Positions 39,183 through 47,809 of a stretch of 64,000 nt of DNA are shown one piece after another. The stretch is from the NCBI RefSeq assembly GCF_011762005.1, contig NZ_JAASQU010000003.1, positions 337,018-401,017 on the forward strand, in the 5' to 3' direction. The stretch comes from Qipengyuania flava (lineage in GTDB: Bacteria > Pseudomonadota > Alphaproteobacteria > Sphingomonadales > Sphingomonadaceae). Positions within the stretch are counted from its first letter, which is position 1. The number at the start of each line of letters is the position of its first letter. Under the pieces are notes generated by a model, which searched no databases, was not told where the DNA came from, and worked only from the letters and a program-made list of their open reading frames with translations. The translations under genes were made by a program, and so were the position numbers.

Positions 39183-41444
39183 ATGGCCGACGAGAAATCC
39201 GCATTCACCACCCGCGAAGCGCTGTTCTACCACGAGACGATCCGCCCGGGTAAGATCGAGATCATCGCCAGCAAGCCGATGGGCAGCCAGCGCGACCTCA
39301 GCCTGGCCTATTCGCCCGGTGTCGCGGCCCCCGTCGAAGCCATTGCCGCCAATCCCAAGGATGCCGCGCGCTACACCGCCCGGTCCAATCTCGTTGCGGT
39401 GATTTCCAACGGCACCGCCATCCTCGGCCTCGGCAATCTCGGCGCGCTGGCGTCGAAGCCGGTGATGGAAGGCAAGGCAGTACTGTTCAAGCGCTTCGCC
39501 GATGTCGATTCGATCGATATCGAACTCGATACCGAGGATCCGGACAAGTTCATCGAAGCGGTCGCGCTGATGGAACCCAGCTTCGGCGGCATCAATTTGG
39601 AAGACATCGCCGCTCCCGAATGCTTCATCATCGAGCAGGCACTGCGCGAGCGGATGAACATCCCTGTGATGCATGACGACCAGCACGGCACCGCGATCAT
39701 CGCTGCCGCCGGCCTCATCAACGCCTGCCACCTCACCGGCCGCGATCTCAAGGACGTGAAGATGGTGGTCAACGGTGCGGGCGCCTCCGCACTGGCCTGC
39801 ACCGCCCTGATCAAGGCGATCGGCGTCCCGCACGACAATGTCATCGTCTGCGATCGCTCGGGGCCCATAACACCGGGCCGCGACAATGTCGACCAGTGGA
39901 AGAGCGCGCATGCGGTCGAGACCTCGGCCACCACGCTCGAAGAGGCGCTCAAGGGAGCGGACATCTTCCTCGGCCTGTCGGCAGCAGGCGCGCTGAAGCC
40001 TGAATGGGTGGCGGACATGGCCGAGCGGCCGATCATCTTCGCAATGGCCAATCCGGTGCCCGAGATCATGCCCGAAGAGGCCAAGGCAGTGCGCCCGGAC
40101 GCGATCATCGCCACCGGGCGCAGCGACTATCCCAACCAGGTCAACAACGTGCTGGGCTTCCCCTTCATCTTCCGCGGCGCGCTCGATGTGCAGGCGACCG
40201 CGATCAACGAAGAAATGAAGGTCGCCGCGGCGCGCGCCATCGCCGAACTCGCGCGAGAGCGCGTGCCCGAAGAAGTCGCCGCCGCCTATGGCGTGACGCA
40301 TCAGTTCGGCGAGAACTACATCATCCCCGCGCCCTTCGATCCGCGGCTAATGGAAGTCGTGTCGAGCGCGGTTGCACGCGCAGCGATGGAAAGCGGCGTC
40401 GCGCAGGCGCCGATCGCCGATTTCGACGAATACCAGCACCGCCTCAAGGCACGGCTCAACCCGACCACCGCGGCGCTGACCAACATTTACGAGAAGGCGC
40501 GCGCCAATCCCAAGCCGATGGTCTTTGCCGAGGCGGAAGAAGACGTCGCGCTGCGCGCCGCGATCCAGTATCGCGAGTTCGGTTATGGCGAACCGATCCT
40601 CGTCGGCCGGACCGAAAAGGTGCTGGAGAAGCTGCGCGAACTCGCGGTCGACGATCCCGACGACTGGATCATCGAGAACTCGAACGTCTCGGACAAGATC
40701 CCGGCGATGGTCGACTATCTCTACAAGCGGCTGCAGCGGCGCGGTTATACCGAGCGCGACGTCGCCCGCATGGTCAACCAGGAACGCAACGTCTTCGCCG
40801 CACTGCTGGTCGCGCTGGGCCATGGCGAAGGCATGATCACCGGCCTGACGCGGACCTTCAGCCAGACCGCGCGCGAAGTCGGCCGGGTGCTCGACGCCAA
40901 GCCCGGGGCAACCCCGTTCGGCATCCACATGATGGTGGGCAAGAACCACACCACCTTCCTTGCCGATACGACGATGAACGAACGGCCGACCGCAGCGGAA
41001 CTGGCGCATATCGCGCGCGAGACCGCTGCCGTTGCGCGCCGGATGGGTCACGAGCCGCGCGTCGCCTTCCTCTCCTATTCGACCTTCGGCAATCCCTCGG
41101 GCCAGTGGCTGGGCAATATCCGCGACGCAGTGGCACTGCTCGACGCCGACGACAGCGTGAACTTCGAATATGAGGGCGAAATGGCGCCCGATGCCGCGCT
41201 CAACCCCAAGGTCATGGCGCTGTATCCCTTCAGCCGTCTGTCCGGCCCGGCAAACGTACTGATCCTGCCCGGCCTGCAATCGGCCAATCTGTCGGCCAAG
41301 CTGTTGCGCGAACTGGGCGGCGAGACCACGATCGGTCCGTTGATGATCGGCTCGGAAAAGCCCGTGCAGATCGCGCCGATGACGGCAATCGCGCCCGACG
41401 TGCTCACGCTGGCCGTGCTGGCGAGCGCGGGCGTGGTTGGCTGA
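39183..41444 (+). CDS. maeB: NADP-dependent malic enzyme with phosphotransacetylase-like domain
   Basis: Malic enzyme decarboxylates malate to pyruvate, making NADPH. The 753-residue protein has the malic domain (about 1-425), with SLAYSPGVAAPV, the catalytic MNIPVMHDDQHGTAIIAAAGL and VVNGAGASALACTALI. It is fused to a phosphotransacetylase-like domain (about 430-753) that usually acts regulatorily. This is the normal alphaproteobacterial MaeB architecture. The ATG at 39183 gives the conserved start MADEKSAFTTREALFYH. The next gene begins at the stop codon. Confidence 0.96.
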   Translation: MADEKSAFTTREALFYHETIRPGKIEIIASKPMGSQRDLSLAYSPGVAAPVEAIAANPKDAARYTARSNLVAVISNGTAILGLGNLGALASKPVMEGKAVLFKRFADVDSIDIELDTEDPDKFIEAVALMEPSFGGINLEDIAAPECFIIEQALRERMNIPVMHDDQHGTAIIAAAGLINACHLTGRDLKDVKMVVNGAGASALACTALIKAIGVPHDNVIVCDRSGPITPGRDNVDQWKSAHAVETSATTLEEALKGADIFLGLSAAGALKPEWVADMAERPIIFAMANPVPEIMPEEAKAVRPDAIIATGRSDYPNQVNNVLGFPFIFRGALDVQATAINEEMKVAAARAIAELARERVPEEVAAAYGVTHQFGENYIIPAPFDPRLMEVVSSAVARAAMESGVAQAPIADFDEYQHRLKARLNPTTAALTNIYEKARANPKPMVFAEAEEDVALRAAIQYREFGYGEPILVGRTEKVLEKLRELAVDDPDDWIIENSNVSDKIPAMVDYLYKRLQRRGYTERDVARMVNQERNVFAALLVALGHGEGMITGLTRTFSQTAREVGRVLDAKPGATPFGIHMMVGKNHTTFLADTTMNERPTAAELAHIARETAAVARRMGHEPRVAFLSYSTFGNPSGQWLGNIRDAVALLDADDSVNFEYEGEMAPDAALNPKVMALYPFSRLSGPANVLILPGLQSANLSAKLLRELGGETTIGPLMIGSEKPVQIAPMTAIAPDVLTLAVLASAGVVG

Positions 41445-41448
41445 GACC

Positions 41449-42585
41449 GTGATCGCCTCGCAGGCGCATCGCTTCTCCATCCCGGAGTCGGTGCACTACC
41501 TCAATTGCGCCTATATGGCGCCGTTGGCCGACACGGTAAGCGCCGCGATGGTCGAAGGCGCGGGGCTCAAGAAGCATCCGTGGGGCTTTCGTCCCGCGGA
41601 CTTCTTCACGCTATCCGAAGACTTCCGCAGCGCTGCGGCCGAAGTGGCGGGAATACCGGCAGAGTGCGTCGCGATCGTGCCGTCGGTCAGCTACGCGCTG
41701 GCCACTGCGGCGGCGAACCTGCCGGTTCAACGCGGCCAGCGTATCGTCACGCTGGCCGACCAGTTTCCTTCCAACGTCTATGCCTGGCGTGAACTTGCCG
41801 CGCTCGAAGGCGGCGAGGTGTTGGCGGTCGAACGCCCCGGCCAGGACGATTGGACCGGCGCGGTGCTGGAGGCAATCGACGAACGCACCGCCATCGCCGC
41901 GCTACCGCACAATCACTGGGCCGACGGGCGCGTGGTCGACCTTGTCGCGGTAGGAAAGCGATGTCGCGAGGTCGGGGCGGCACTGGTTCTCGACCTGACC
42001 CAGTCGCTCGGCGCGGCGCCGCTGGATCTTGCCGCGGTCAGGCCCGATTTCGCGGTTGCCGCCTGCTACAAGTGGATGATGGGTCCCTATGGGATCGGTA
42101 TGCTCTACGTCGATCCCAAGCATCACGGCGGCACCCCACTCGAGCACAATTGGATCAACCGCGCGGGATCGGAGGATTTCGCGCGTCTGGTCGACTATCG
42201 AGAGGATTTCCAGCCTGGCGCGCGGCGATTCGACATGGGAGAAAAATCCAATCCGCCGCTGCTCATGGGGGCGAGCGCGGCCTGCGCTTTCCTGCTGGAA
42301 TTCGGTGTCGATGCGATCGCCCGGACGTTGGCTGCCCGCACGCAGGCAATTGCCGATGCGGCGGACGGCCTCGGGCTGACAAGTGCCCCGATCGGCACGC
42401 GCGCGCGCCATTTCCTCGCGCTGGAATTTCCCGAAGGCATACCCGAAGGCCTGACCGAGCGGCTGGCCGCAGCGCAGGTGCATGTGTCGCTACGGGGCAA
42501 TTCGCTGCGCGTGACCCCGCATCTCTACAACACGGATGCCGATACCGATGCGCTGATTGCAACGCTCGGCTCCTGCCTCGCCTAG
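41449..42585 (+). CDS. Class V aminotransferase-fold PLP enzyme
   Basis: This 378-residue pyridoxal-phosphate enzyme of aminotransferase class V begins HRFSIPESVHYLNCAYMAPL, the usual opening of the cysteine desulfurase/isopenicillin-N-epimerase group. The PLP lysine is in VAACYKWMMGPYGIGMLYV, preceded by LVLDLTQSLGAAPLDL (Asp contact). The Trp-rich ending is missing, but length fits. The substrate is unknown. The GTG at 41449, four bases past the maeB stop, is the best start; a TTG overlapping maeB is possible. It overlaps the convergent SDR gene by four bases. Confidence 0.88.
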   Translation: MIASQAHRFSIPESVHYLNCAYMAPLADTVSAAMVEGAGLKKHPWGFRPADFFTLSEDFRSAAAEVAGIPAECVAIVPSVSYALATAAANLPVQRGQRIVTLADQFPSNVYAWRELAALEGGEVLAVERPGQDDWTGAVLEAIDERTAIAALPHNHWADGRVVDLVAVGKRCREVGAALVLDLTQSLGAAPLDLAAVRPDFAVAACYKWMMGPYGIGMLYVDPKHHGGTPLEHNWINRAGSEDFARLVDYREDFQPGARRFDMGEKSNPPLLMGASAACAFLLEFGVDAIARTLAARTQAIADAADGLGLTSAPIGTRARHFLALEFPEGIPEGLTERLAAAQVHVSLRGNSLRVTPHLYNTDADTDALIATLGSCLA

Positions 42586-43253
42586 AACGGCAGGTCTTCC
42601 CCGGCGTAGTCGACATAGCGAAAGCCCTTGCCGCCGGGGCTTTCGAGGACATCGGCAAGGCCGGTCACGCTCTCATCGATGGTGAGCGTCGCATTGGGCC
42701 CGCCCATGTCGGTCTGGACCCAGCCGGGATGCAGCGCGAGCACCGCGATCTCTCGCGGGTCGGCCTGCTGTTCGGCAATGCCCTTGGCGAGCATGTTGAG
42801 CGATGTCTTGCTCGTCCGATAGAGGTCGAACCCGCCCGAACTGTCGGCGACCGAGCCCAGTAGCGAGGACATGAAAGCAAGCGTGCCGCCATCCTTGAGC
42901 GTCGGCAGCAGCGTGCGTGCCGCACGCGCCGGACCGAAGGCATTCGTGGCCATGACCTCGGCGATCTCGGTATCCGTAGCCTGAGTCGCATCCTGGTGCC
43001 GCGCGCCGGTGATGCCGGCATTGACCAGCAGGATGTCGAAAGCGGCGTCCGCCAGGCCGAGCTTTTCGTAGCTTTCGGGATCGGTCACGTCGCAGGTCAC
43101 GATCTGCAGGCGATCGGAGGCCAGCGCGTGAAGCGCTTCGCTTTCGCTGCGTTCGCTGGCCACGACGTGCCAGCCCCGCGCGAGGAATTCGCGCACCAGC
43201 CCCAGCCCGATCCCGCGCGATGCGCCGAGAATGAAAATGCTCTTGTCCGCCAT
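42582..43253 (-). CDS. Short-chain dehydrogenase/reductase
   Basis: This 223-residue SDR has the nucleotide motif ILGASRGIGLGL (residues 8-19), then CDVTDPES, LLVNAGITG (the NAG motif), SSLLGSVADSSGG and the active-site YRTSK. All classical SDR residues (Ser, Tyr, Lys) are present. The substrate is not predictable; relatives are annotated as C-factor-like or carbonyl reductases. The ATG at 43253 gives the standard N-terminus. It is divergent from the outer-membrane protein gene. Confidence 0.92.
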   Translation of the reverse strand: MADKSIFILGASRGIGLGLVREFLARGWHVVASERSESEALHALASDRLQIVTCDVTDPESYEKLGLADAAFDILLVNAGITGARHQDATQATDTEIAEVMATNAFGPARAARTLLPTLKDGGTLAFMSSLLGSVADSSGGFDLYRTSKTSLNMLAKGIAEQQADPREIAVLALHPGWVQTDMGGPNATLTIDESVTGLADVLESPGGKGFRYVDYAGEDLPF

Positions 43254-43408
43254 GCCTCACTCCTGCCGAATTGTCGGTTGCATTCACAGATAGGGCGAAA
43301 CCGCTCGTCGAAAAGGCCCCGTCCCGAGACGCCCGGTTCATCGCGCGGCAACGGCTGGCGCGCCAACGGGCGGCAACGTGCAGACTAACGCACGTGAAAG
43401 GACACATA

Positions 43409-44014
43409 ATGAAGAAGACAGTCGCAGCATTTGCAATCGCAGCCGGCATGGTCGCCGCTCCCGGCATGGCGCAGGCGCAGAACGTCGCCCCGGGCGGTTT
43501 CTACGTCGGCGCACTGGCCGGTTACGAAGGTCTCGATGTCGAATCGGGCGACGGCAGCGTTTCGGCCGATGCCGATTCGGCCGTCTACGGCGTTACCGCG
43601 GGTTACGATCTGTCGCTCGGCAGCGCCTTCGTGGGCATCGAAGGCGAGCTTTCGACCAGCGGCGGATCGACGCAGTTTCCCGATAGCTTCGGCGGCGCCC
43701 GCGACGGCCTCGATGCCGATGGGCAGTATTACATCGGCGCGCGCGCGGGCTTTGCCGTGACCCCCGGCATCGCCGCCTATGGCAAGGTCGGCTACACGGC
43801 GCTCGACACCAAGGCCTTCACCAGCGCGGGTTCGCTCGATGAACTCGACGAAAATGCCAGCGGGCTGCGCTTCGGCGGCGGCCTGCAGGTGCAGCTGCCC
43901 GGTGCGCTCGAGGGTCGCCTCGAATACCGTCGTTCGCGTTACGACGACATCGGCGGCGACATCGGCGATGCGACCACCGATCAGGTAGTGGCGGGGCTGG
44001 GCCTGCGTTTCTGA
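43409..44014 (+). CDS. Outer-membrane beta-barrel protein (opacity/porin family)
   Basis: This 201-residue protein has a cleavable signal (residues 1-24, GMAQAQ) and an eight-strand-barrel pattern of alternating residues: GGFYVGALAGYEG, AVYGVTAGYDLSLG, YYIGARAGFAVTPGIAAYGKVGY and LEGRLEYRRSRYDD. It ends in Phe (GLGLRF), the usual Bam recognition. It is the small OmpA-like/opacity class without a peptidoglycan-binding domain. GAAAGGA precedes the ATG. A terminator lies just downstream. Confidence 0.93.
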   Translation: MKKTVAAFAIAAGMVAAPGMAQAQNVAPGGFYVGALAGYEGLDVESGDGSVSADADSAVYGVTAGYDLSLGSAFVGIEGELSTSGGSTQFPDSFGGARDGLDADGQYYIGARAGFAVTPGIAAYGKVGYTALDTKAFTSAGSLDELDENASGLRFGGGLQVQLPGALEGRLEYRRSRYDDIGGDIGDATTDQVVAGLGLRF

Positions 44015-44036
44015 CGCGAAATCTGAACCGCACGCG

Positions 44037-44066
44037 GGGCCGTCCGGGAGACCGGGCGGCCCTTTC
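44037..44066 (+). terminator. Rho-independent terminator
   Basis: GGGCCGTCCGG (44037-44047), a GAGA loop and CCGGGCGGCCC (44052-44062) form an 11-bp stem with one G-T wobble, followed by TTTCTATTT. It ends the outer-membrane protein transcript, and its tail touches the end of the convergent trmB. Confidence 0.88.
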
Positions 44067-44767
44067 TATTTGCGGCGGAAACGGAAGTACCAGACCTCGT
44101 GGCCGTAGACCGTGCGCGCCTTGTGTTCGTAGCGCGTTTCGGGCCAGCCCGACGGACGGTTCTGCCAGTTCGCGGGCCCATCGACGACCCATTCGAACTC
44201 ATCGGTAAAGCGGCGCATCACCATCAGCGCATGCCGCAGATAGACCGCGTGGTCGGTCCCGAAACGGAATTCGCCGCCGGGCTTGAGCTTGTCGGCGATC
44301 ATCCGCACCGGCCCGTCGTTCATCATCCGCCGCTTGGCGTGCTTGGCCTTGGGCCAGGGATCGGGATGCAGCAGATAGGCCATGGTCAGCGCGCCATCGG
44401 GTATGCGGCGCAGCACTTCCAGCGCATCGCCGTGATGGATGCGGACATTGGCGAGCGTGCGGTCGCGCACATGCGTCAGCGCCTGCGCCACGCCGTTGAC
44501 GAAGGGCTCGGCGCCGATGAAGCCGTGGTCGGGCAGCAAATCGGCGCGCTCGGCCATGTGTTCGCCGCCGCCGAAGCCGATCTCGAAATGCAGCGGACGA
44601 TCGAAACCGAACAGTGCCTGCGAGGTCACCGGCCCCTCGTCGGGCACGGCGATCTGCGGCAGCAGCTTGTCGATCAGTTCCTGCTGCGACGCGCGCAGGG
44701 GCTTGCCCTGGCTGCGGCCGTAGAGCCGGTTGAGAGTGGTCGGATCGCCTTCTTTATACGCGCTCAT
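44066..44767 (-). CDS. trmB: tRNA (guanine-N7)-methyltransferase
   Basis: TrmB uses SAM to methylate G46 of tRNAs. The 233-residue protein shows the SAM-binding core FEIGFGGGEH, then IGAEPFVNGVAQAL, VRIHHGDALEVLRRI, and the signature HPDPWPKAKHAKRR with a final TRYEHKARTVYGHEVWYFRF. All key residues are intact. The ATG at 44767 precedes MSAYKEGDPTTL. It lies 19 bases after the TauE/SafE gene and may share a transcript with it. Confidence 0.96.
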   Translation of the reverse strand: MSAYKEGDPTTLNRLYGRSQGKPLRASQQELIDKLLPQIAVPDEGPVTSQALFGFDRPLHFEIGFGGGEHMAERADLLPDHGFIGAEPFVNGVAQALTHVRDRTLANVRIHHGDALEVLRRIPDGALTMAYLLHPDPWPKAKHAKRRMMNDGPVRMIADKLKPGGEFRFGTDHAVYLRHALMVMRRFTDEFEWVVDGPANWQNRPSGWPETRYEHKARTVYGHEVWYFRFRRK

Positions 44768-44786
44768 GGCGCGGGCGCCTACAATC

Positions 44787-45551
44787 CTACCCCCACGCCG
44801 TCCATATGCCATATGCACTGGTGACGCTGAGCGCGATGCCCACCAGCACCAGCATCAGCTTGGGGCTGAAGTGCTTCGCGGCCATTGCGCCGAACGGCGC
44901 AGCGGCGATGCCGCCGACGATCAGCCCCAGCGTCGCCCCGGCGATATGCGATATGCCGAGATGGTAGATGAAGCTCGCCGAAATGCTCAGCGTGAGGAAA
45001 AATTCGACCGAGTTGACCGTGCCCACGACCTTGCGTGGCTCGGCCCCCTGTACCAGCAGGTTCGAAGTCACCACGGGGCCCCAGCCGCCGCCACCCGCGG
45101 CATCGAGAAAACCGCCGAACAGTCCGAGGGGGGCGACATGCCTGGCGGTGCGTAGCTTGGGCGGATAGAGCAGCCCGCGGACCAGCAGCCAGATCCCGAT
45201 ACCCGCCAGATAGAGCAACACGAACGGCTTGATCGTATCGCCATCGATCGACGTGATCAGATAGGTCCCCACGAGACCGCCGATCACCCCGGGCACCAGC
45301 AGGCGGAAGAACAGCGCGCGGTCGATATTGCCGTGCAGCAAATGGCTGATACCGGAGGTGGCGGTGGTGAAGCATTCGACCAGATGCACGCGCTGCGACG
45401 CCAGCGCGGGGGGCACGCCGAGCAGGCCGACCATCAGCGTGTTGGTGATGACGCCGAAGGCCATGCCCAGCGCGCCGTCGACCATCTGTGCTGCAAAACC
45501 GATGAGGATGAAGGGGACGATGGGCCCCAGATCGAAACCGAGCACCTCCAT
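44787..45551 (-). CDS. TauE/SafE family sulfite or anion exporter
   Basis: This 254-residue integral membrane protein has about eight hydrophobic helices in two halves. The conserved blocks are MVDGALGMAFGVITNTLMV and GFLDAAGGGGWGPVVTSNLL, the duplicated GG-rich motif of TauE/SafE (DUF81) proteins. Members move sulfite, sulfoacetate or similar anions; the substrate here is open. It is upstream of trmB on the minus strand and divergent from an MscS gene. Confidence 0.93.
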   Translation of the reverse strand: MEVLGFDLGPIVPFILIGFAAQMVDGALGMAFGVITNTLMVGLLGVPPALASQRVHLVECFTTATSGISHLLHGNIDRALFFRLLVPGVIGGLVGTYLITSIDGDTIKPFVLLYLAGIGIWLLVRGLLYPPKLRTARHVAPLGLFGGFLDAAGGGGWGPVVTSNLLVQGAEPRKVVGTVNSVEFFLTLSISASFIYHLGISHIAGATLGLIVGGIAAAPFGAMAAKHFSPKLMLVLVGIALSVTSAYGIWTAWG

Positions 45552-45681
45552 TGCGGGGGCGGGCCTTTCGCTGTTGATACCCGCGGCCTCTACTGCGATT
45601 CGCCAAGCGCGACGAGATAGAAAAACTCTCTTCCCGCACGAAGGGTTGAGCCCCCCTCCCCGCTGCGGCTAGGCAGCGCGC

Positions 45682-46899
45682 ATGACCGAATATCTCGACC
45701 AGTACGGCACTCTCGCACTGTGGCTGCAGACGCTTATCGCACTCGCCGCGCTGGTCGCGGTCGCGGGCGCGGTCAACTGGCTGCTCAAACGTGTCCTGCT
45801 GCGCTTCGCCGCACCTTATCTCGACGACCGCACCGACACGCCCGATCGCGGTGCGGCCTGGCTGGCCACGGTAATCCCGCTGCTGATCATCTCGCGCGGG
45901 ATCGTGCTGGTGCCGCATCTGCCAGAAGCGGTGGTGACGGTGGTCGTCAACGTGGTGCGCGCGCTGATCGTGCTGTCGGTGGCGATGGCGATCAGCTGGG
46001 CGCTCAATTACGCCAACGAGGTCTATGCGCGCCGCCCCGAAGCCCGCAGCCGTCCGATCAAGGGCTATGTCCAGGTGGTCAAGATCGCGGTGTTCTGCGG
46101 TGCTGCGATCCTGATGATCGCGGTGCTGATCGAACAGTCGCCGTTGCTGCTGCTATCGGGGCTCGGCGCGATGGCGGCGGTGCTGCTGCTGGTGTTCAAG
46201 GACACCATCCTCAGCCTTGTCGCCAGCGTCCAACTGACCAGCAACGACATGTTGCGCGTCGGCGACTGGATCGAAATGCCGAGCATGGATGCCGATGGCG
46301 ATGTCGTCGATATCGCGCTGCACACGGTGAAGGTGCAGAATTTCGACAAGACCATCACCACCATTCCCACGCACAAGCTGATTGCCGACAGCTTCCGCAA
46401 CTGGCGCGGGATGACCGACAGCGGCGGCAGGCGCATCAAGCGCGCGCTGGTGCTCGACCAGAATTCGGTCCGCTTCCTCGACGAGGGCGAGGTCGACGGG
46501 CTCAAGCGCTTCCGCCTGCTCGACGCCTATCTTGCGCGCAAGCAGCAGGAAATCGCCGACTGGAACGGGCACGCGCTCGCCGGCGATGACGACGCGGTGA
46601 ATGCGCGGCGGATCACCAATATCGGTACACTGCGCGCCTATGTGATCGCCTATCTGCAAAGCCATCCGCGCGTCGCGGGCGGCGACTTCACGCTGATGGT
46701 CCGGCAATTGCCGCCGGGGCCGCAGGGGCTGCCGCTGGAAGTCTATTGCTTCGCCGATACGATCGAGTGGGAGGAATACGAAGGCATCCAGGCGGACATT
46801 TTCGACCACCTGCTTGCGATCCTCCCCGAATTCGGCCTGCGGATTTACCAGCAGCCCAGCGGGCTCGACCTCGCACGGCTGGGCAGCAGCGCACCATAG
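45682..46899 (+). CDS. MscS-type channel, YbdG-like
   Basis: This 405-residue protein has five N-terminal hydrophobic segments (about 15-36, 58-78, 88-108, 128-150, 155-178) and then an MscS core with LGAMAAVLLLVFKDTILSL and LRVGDWIEMPSMDADGDVV. A long insertion in the C-terminal domain (about 250-310) and the length resemble YbdG of Enterobacteria, which gates only under strong stress. It is the third MscS homologue of the window and the most divergent in its pore. A bidirectional terminator follows. Confidence 0.93.
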   Translation: MTEYLDQYGTLALWLQTLIALAALVAVAGAVNWLLKRVLLRFAAPYLDDRTDTPDRGAAWLATVIPLLIISRGIVLVPHLPEAVVTVVVNVVRALIVLSVAMAISWALNYANEVYARRPEARSRPIKGYVQVVKIAVFCGAAILMIAVLIEQSPLLLLSGLGAMAAVLLLVFKDTILSLVASVQLTSNDMLRVGDWIEMPSMDADGDVVDIALHTVKVQNFDKTITTIPTHKLIADSFRNWRGMTDSGGRRIKRALVLDQNSVRFLDEGEVDGLKRFRLLDAYLARKQQEIADWNGHALAGDDDAVNARRITNIGTLRAYVIAYLQSHPRVAGGDFTLMVRQLPPGPQGLPLEVYCFADTIEWEEYEGIQADIFDHLLAILPEFGLRIYQQPSGLDLARLGSSAP

Positions 46900-46912
46900 C
46901 GCCTCCAAAGCA

Positions 46913-46943
46913 AAACGCCCGGTAGCCGAAGCTCCGGGCGTTT
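46913..46943. terminator. Bidirectional Rho-independent terminator
   Basis: AAACGCCCGG (46913-46922), an 11-base loop and CCGGGCGTTT (46934-46943) form a 10-bp stem with A- and T-rich sides. It sits between the convergent MscS gene and ctrA. Confidence 0.86.
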
Positions 46944-46971
46944 CTCGCTGTCCCGTCCGGGGAAGCCGGTA

Positions 46972-47667
46972 TCAGGCCGCTTCGGCCTCTTCATTCGGAT
47001 CGCGCAGCACATAGCCGCGGCCCCAAACCGTCTCGATGTAATTCTCGCCGCCGCAGGCATGGCTGAGCTTCTTGCGCAGCTTGCAGATGAAGACGTCGAT
47101 GATCTTGAGCTCGGGTTCGTCCATGCCGCCATAGAGGTGGTTGAGGAACATTTCCTTGGTCAGCGTCGTGCCCTTGCGCAGCGAAAGCAACTCAAGCATC
47201 GCATATTCCTTGCCGGTCAGATGCACCCGGGCGCCATCGACCTCCACGGTCTTGGCATCGAGGTTGACCGCAAGCTTGCCGGTGCGGATGACCGACTGGC
47301 TGTGACCCTTCGAGCGACGGACGACGGCGTGGATGCGCGCGACCAGTTCCTCGCGGTGGAAGGGCTTGGTTACGTAATCGTCGGCACCGAAGCCGAAGCT
47401 GCGGATCTTGCTGTCCATCTCGGCAATGCCCGAAAGGATTAGAACCGGGGTCTGCACTTTGGCGACGCGCAGCTTCTTGAGCACGTCATAGCCATGCATG
47501 TCGGGCAGGTTGAGGTCGAGCAGAATGATATCGTAATCATACAGCTTGCCCAGATCGAGCCCCTCCTCGCCCAGATCGGTCGAGTAGACATTGAAGCCCT
47601 CGGTCGTGAGCATGAGCTCGATGGCCTTGGCCGTTGTCGGCTCGTCTTCGATCAGCAGTACACGCAT
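46972..47667 (-). CDS. ctrA: Cell-cycle response regulator CtrA
   Basis: CtrA is the master cell-cycle transcription factor of alphaproteobacteria, phosphorylated at Asp51 ([11 protein letters not shown]). The 231-residue protein has a receiver domain (1-118, with [20 protein letters not shown] and KPF) and an OmpR-type winged-helix domain with [20 protein letters not shown] and [12 protein letters not shown]. The C-terminus ends in Ala-Ala (EEAEAA), the ClpXP degradation tag seen in Caulobacter CtrA. The ATG at 47667 gives the conserved MRVLLIEDE start. TTAA-containing sites upstream suggest autoregulation. Confidence 0.97.
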   Translation of the reverse strand: MRVLLIEDEPTTAKAIELMLTTEGFNVYSTDLGEEGLDLGKLYDYDIILLDLNLPDMHGYDVLKKLRVAKVQTPVLILSGIAEMDSKIRSFGFGADDYVTKPFHREELVARIHAVVRRSKGHSQSVIRTGKLAVNLDAKTVEVDGARVHLTGKEYAMLELLSLRKGTTLTKEMFLNHLYGGMDEPELKIIDVFICKLRKKLSHACGGENYIETVWGRGYVLRDPNEEAEAA

Positions 47668-47732
47668 GGGATACTCCCCTGTATGGCCCCTAAGTGCGGC
47701 GGTAACGCCCCGTAAAGAGGTGTTGCCCTGTA

Positions 47733-47786
47733 TTAACCACACAACTTCTGAACGGAAAAGGTTAACGCGAAGTGAAGAACGTTAAC
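47733..47786 (-). promoter_or_regulatory. ctrA upstream region with TTAA half-sites
   Basis: GTTAAC occurs at 47761-47766 and 47781-47786, exactly 20 bases apart, thus on one helical face. A TTAACC occurs at 47733-47738. CtrA recognises TTAA-N7-TTAA and half-sites such as TTAACC, so self-control is plausible, although the classic N7 spacing is not present. I find no GANTC methylation site in 47668-47809. Confidence 0.5.
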
Positions 47787-47809
47787 TTTTTCGCGCCGAC
47801 CCGCTGGCG

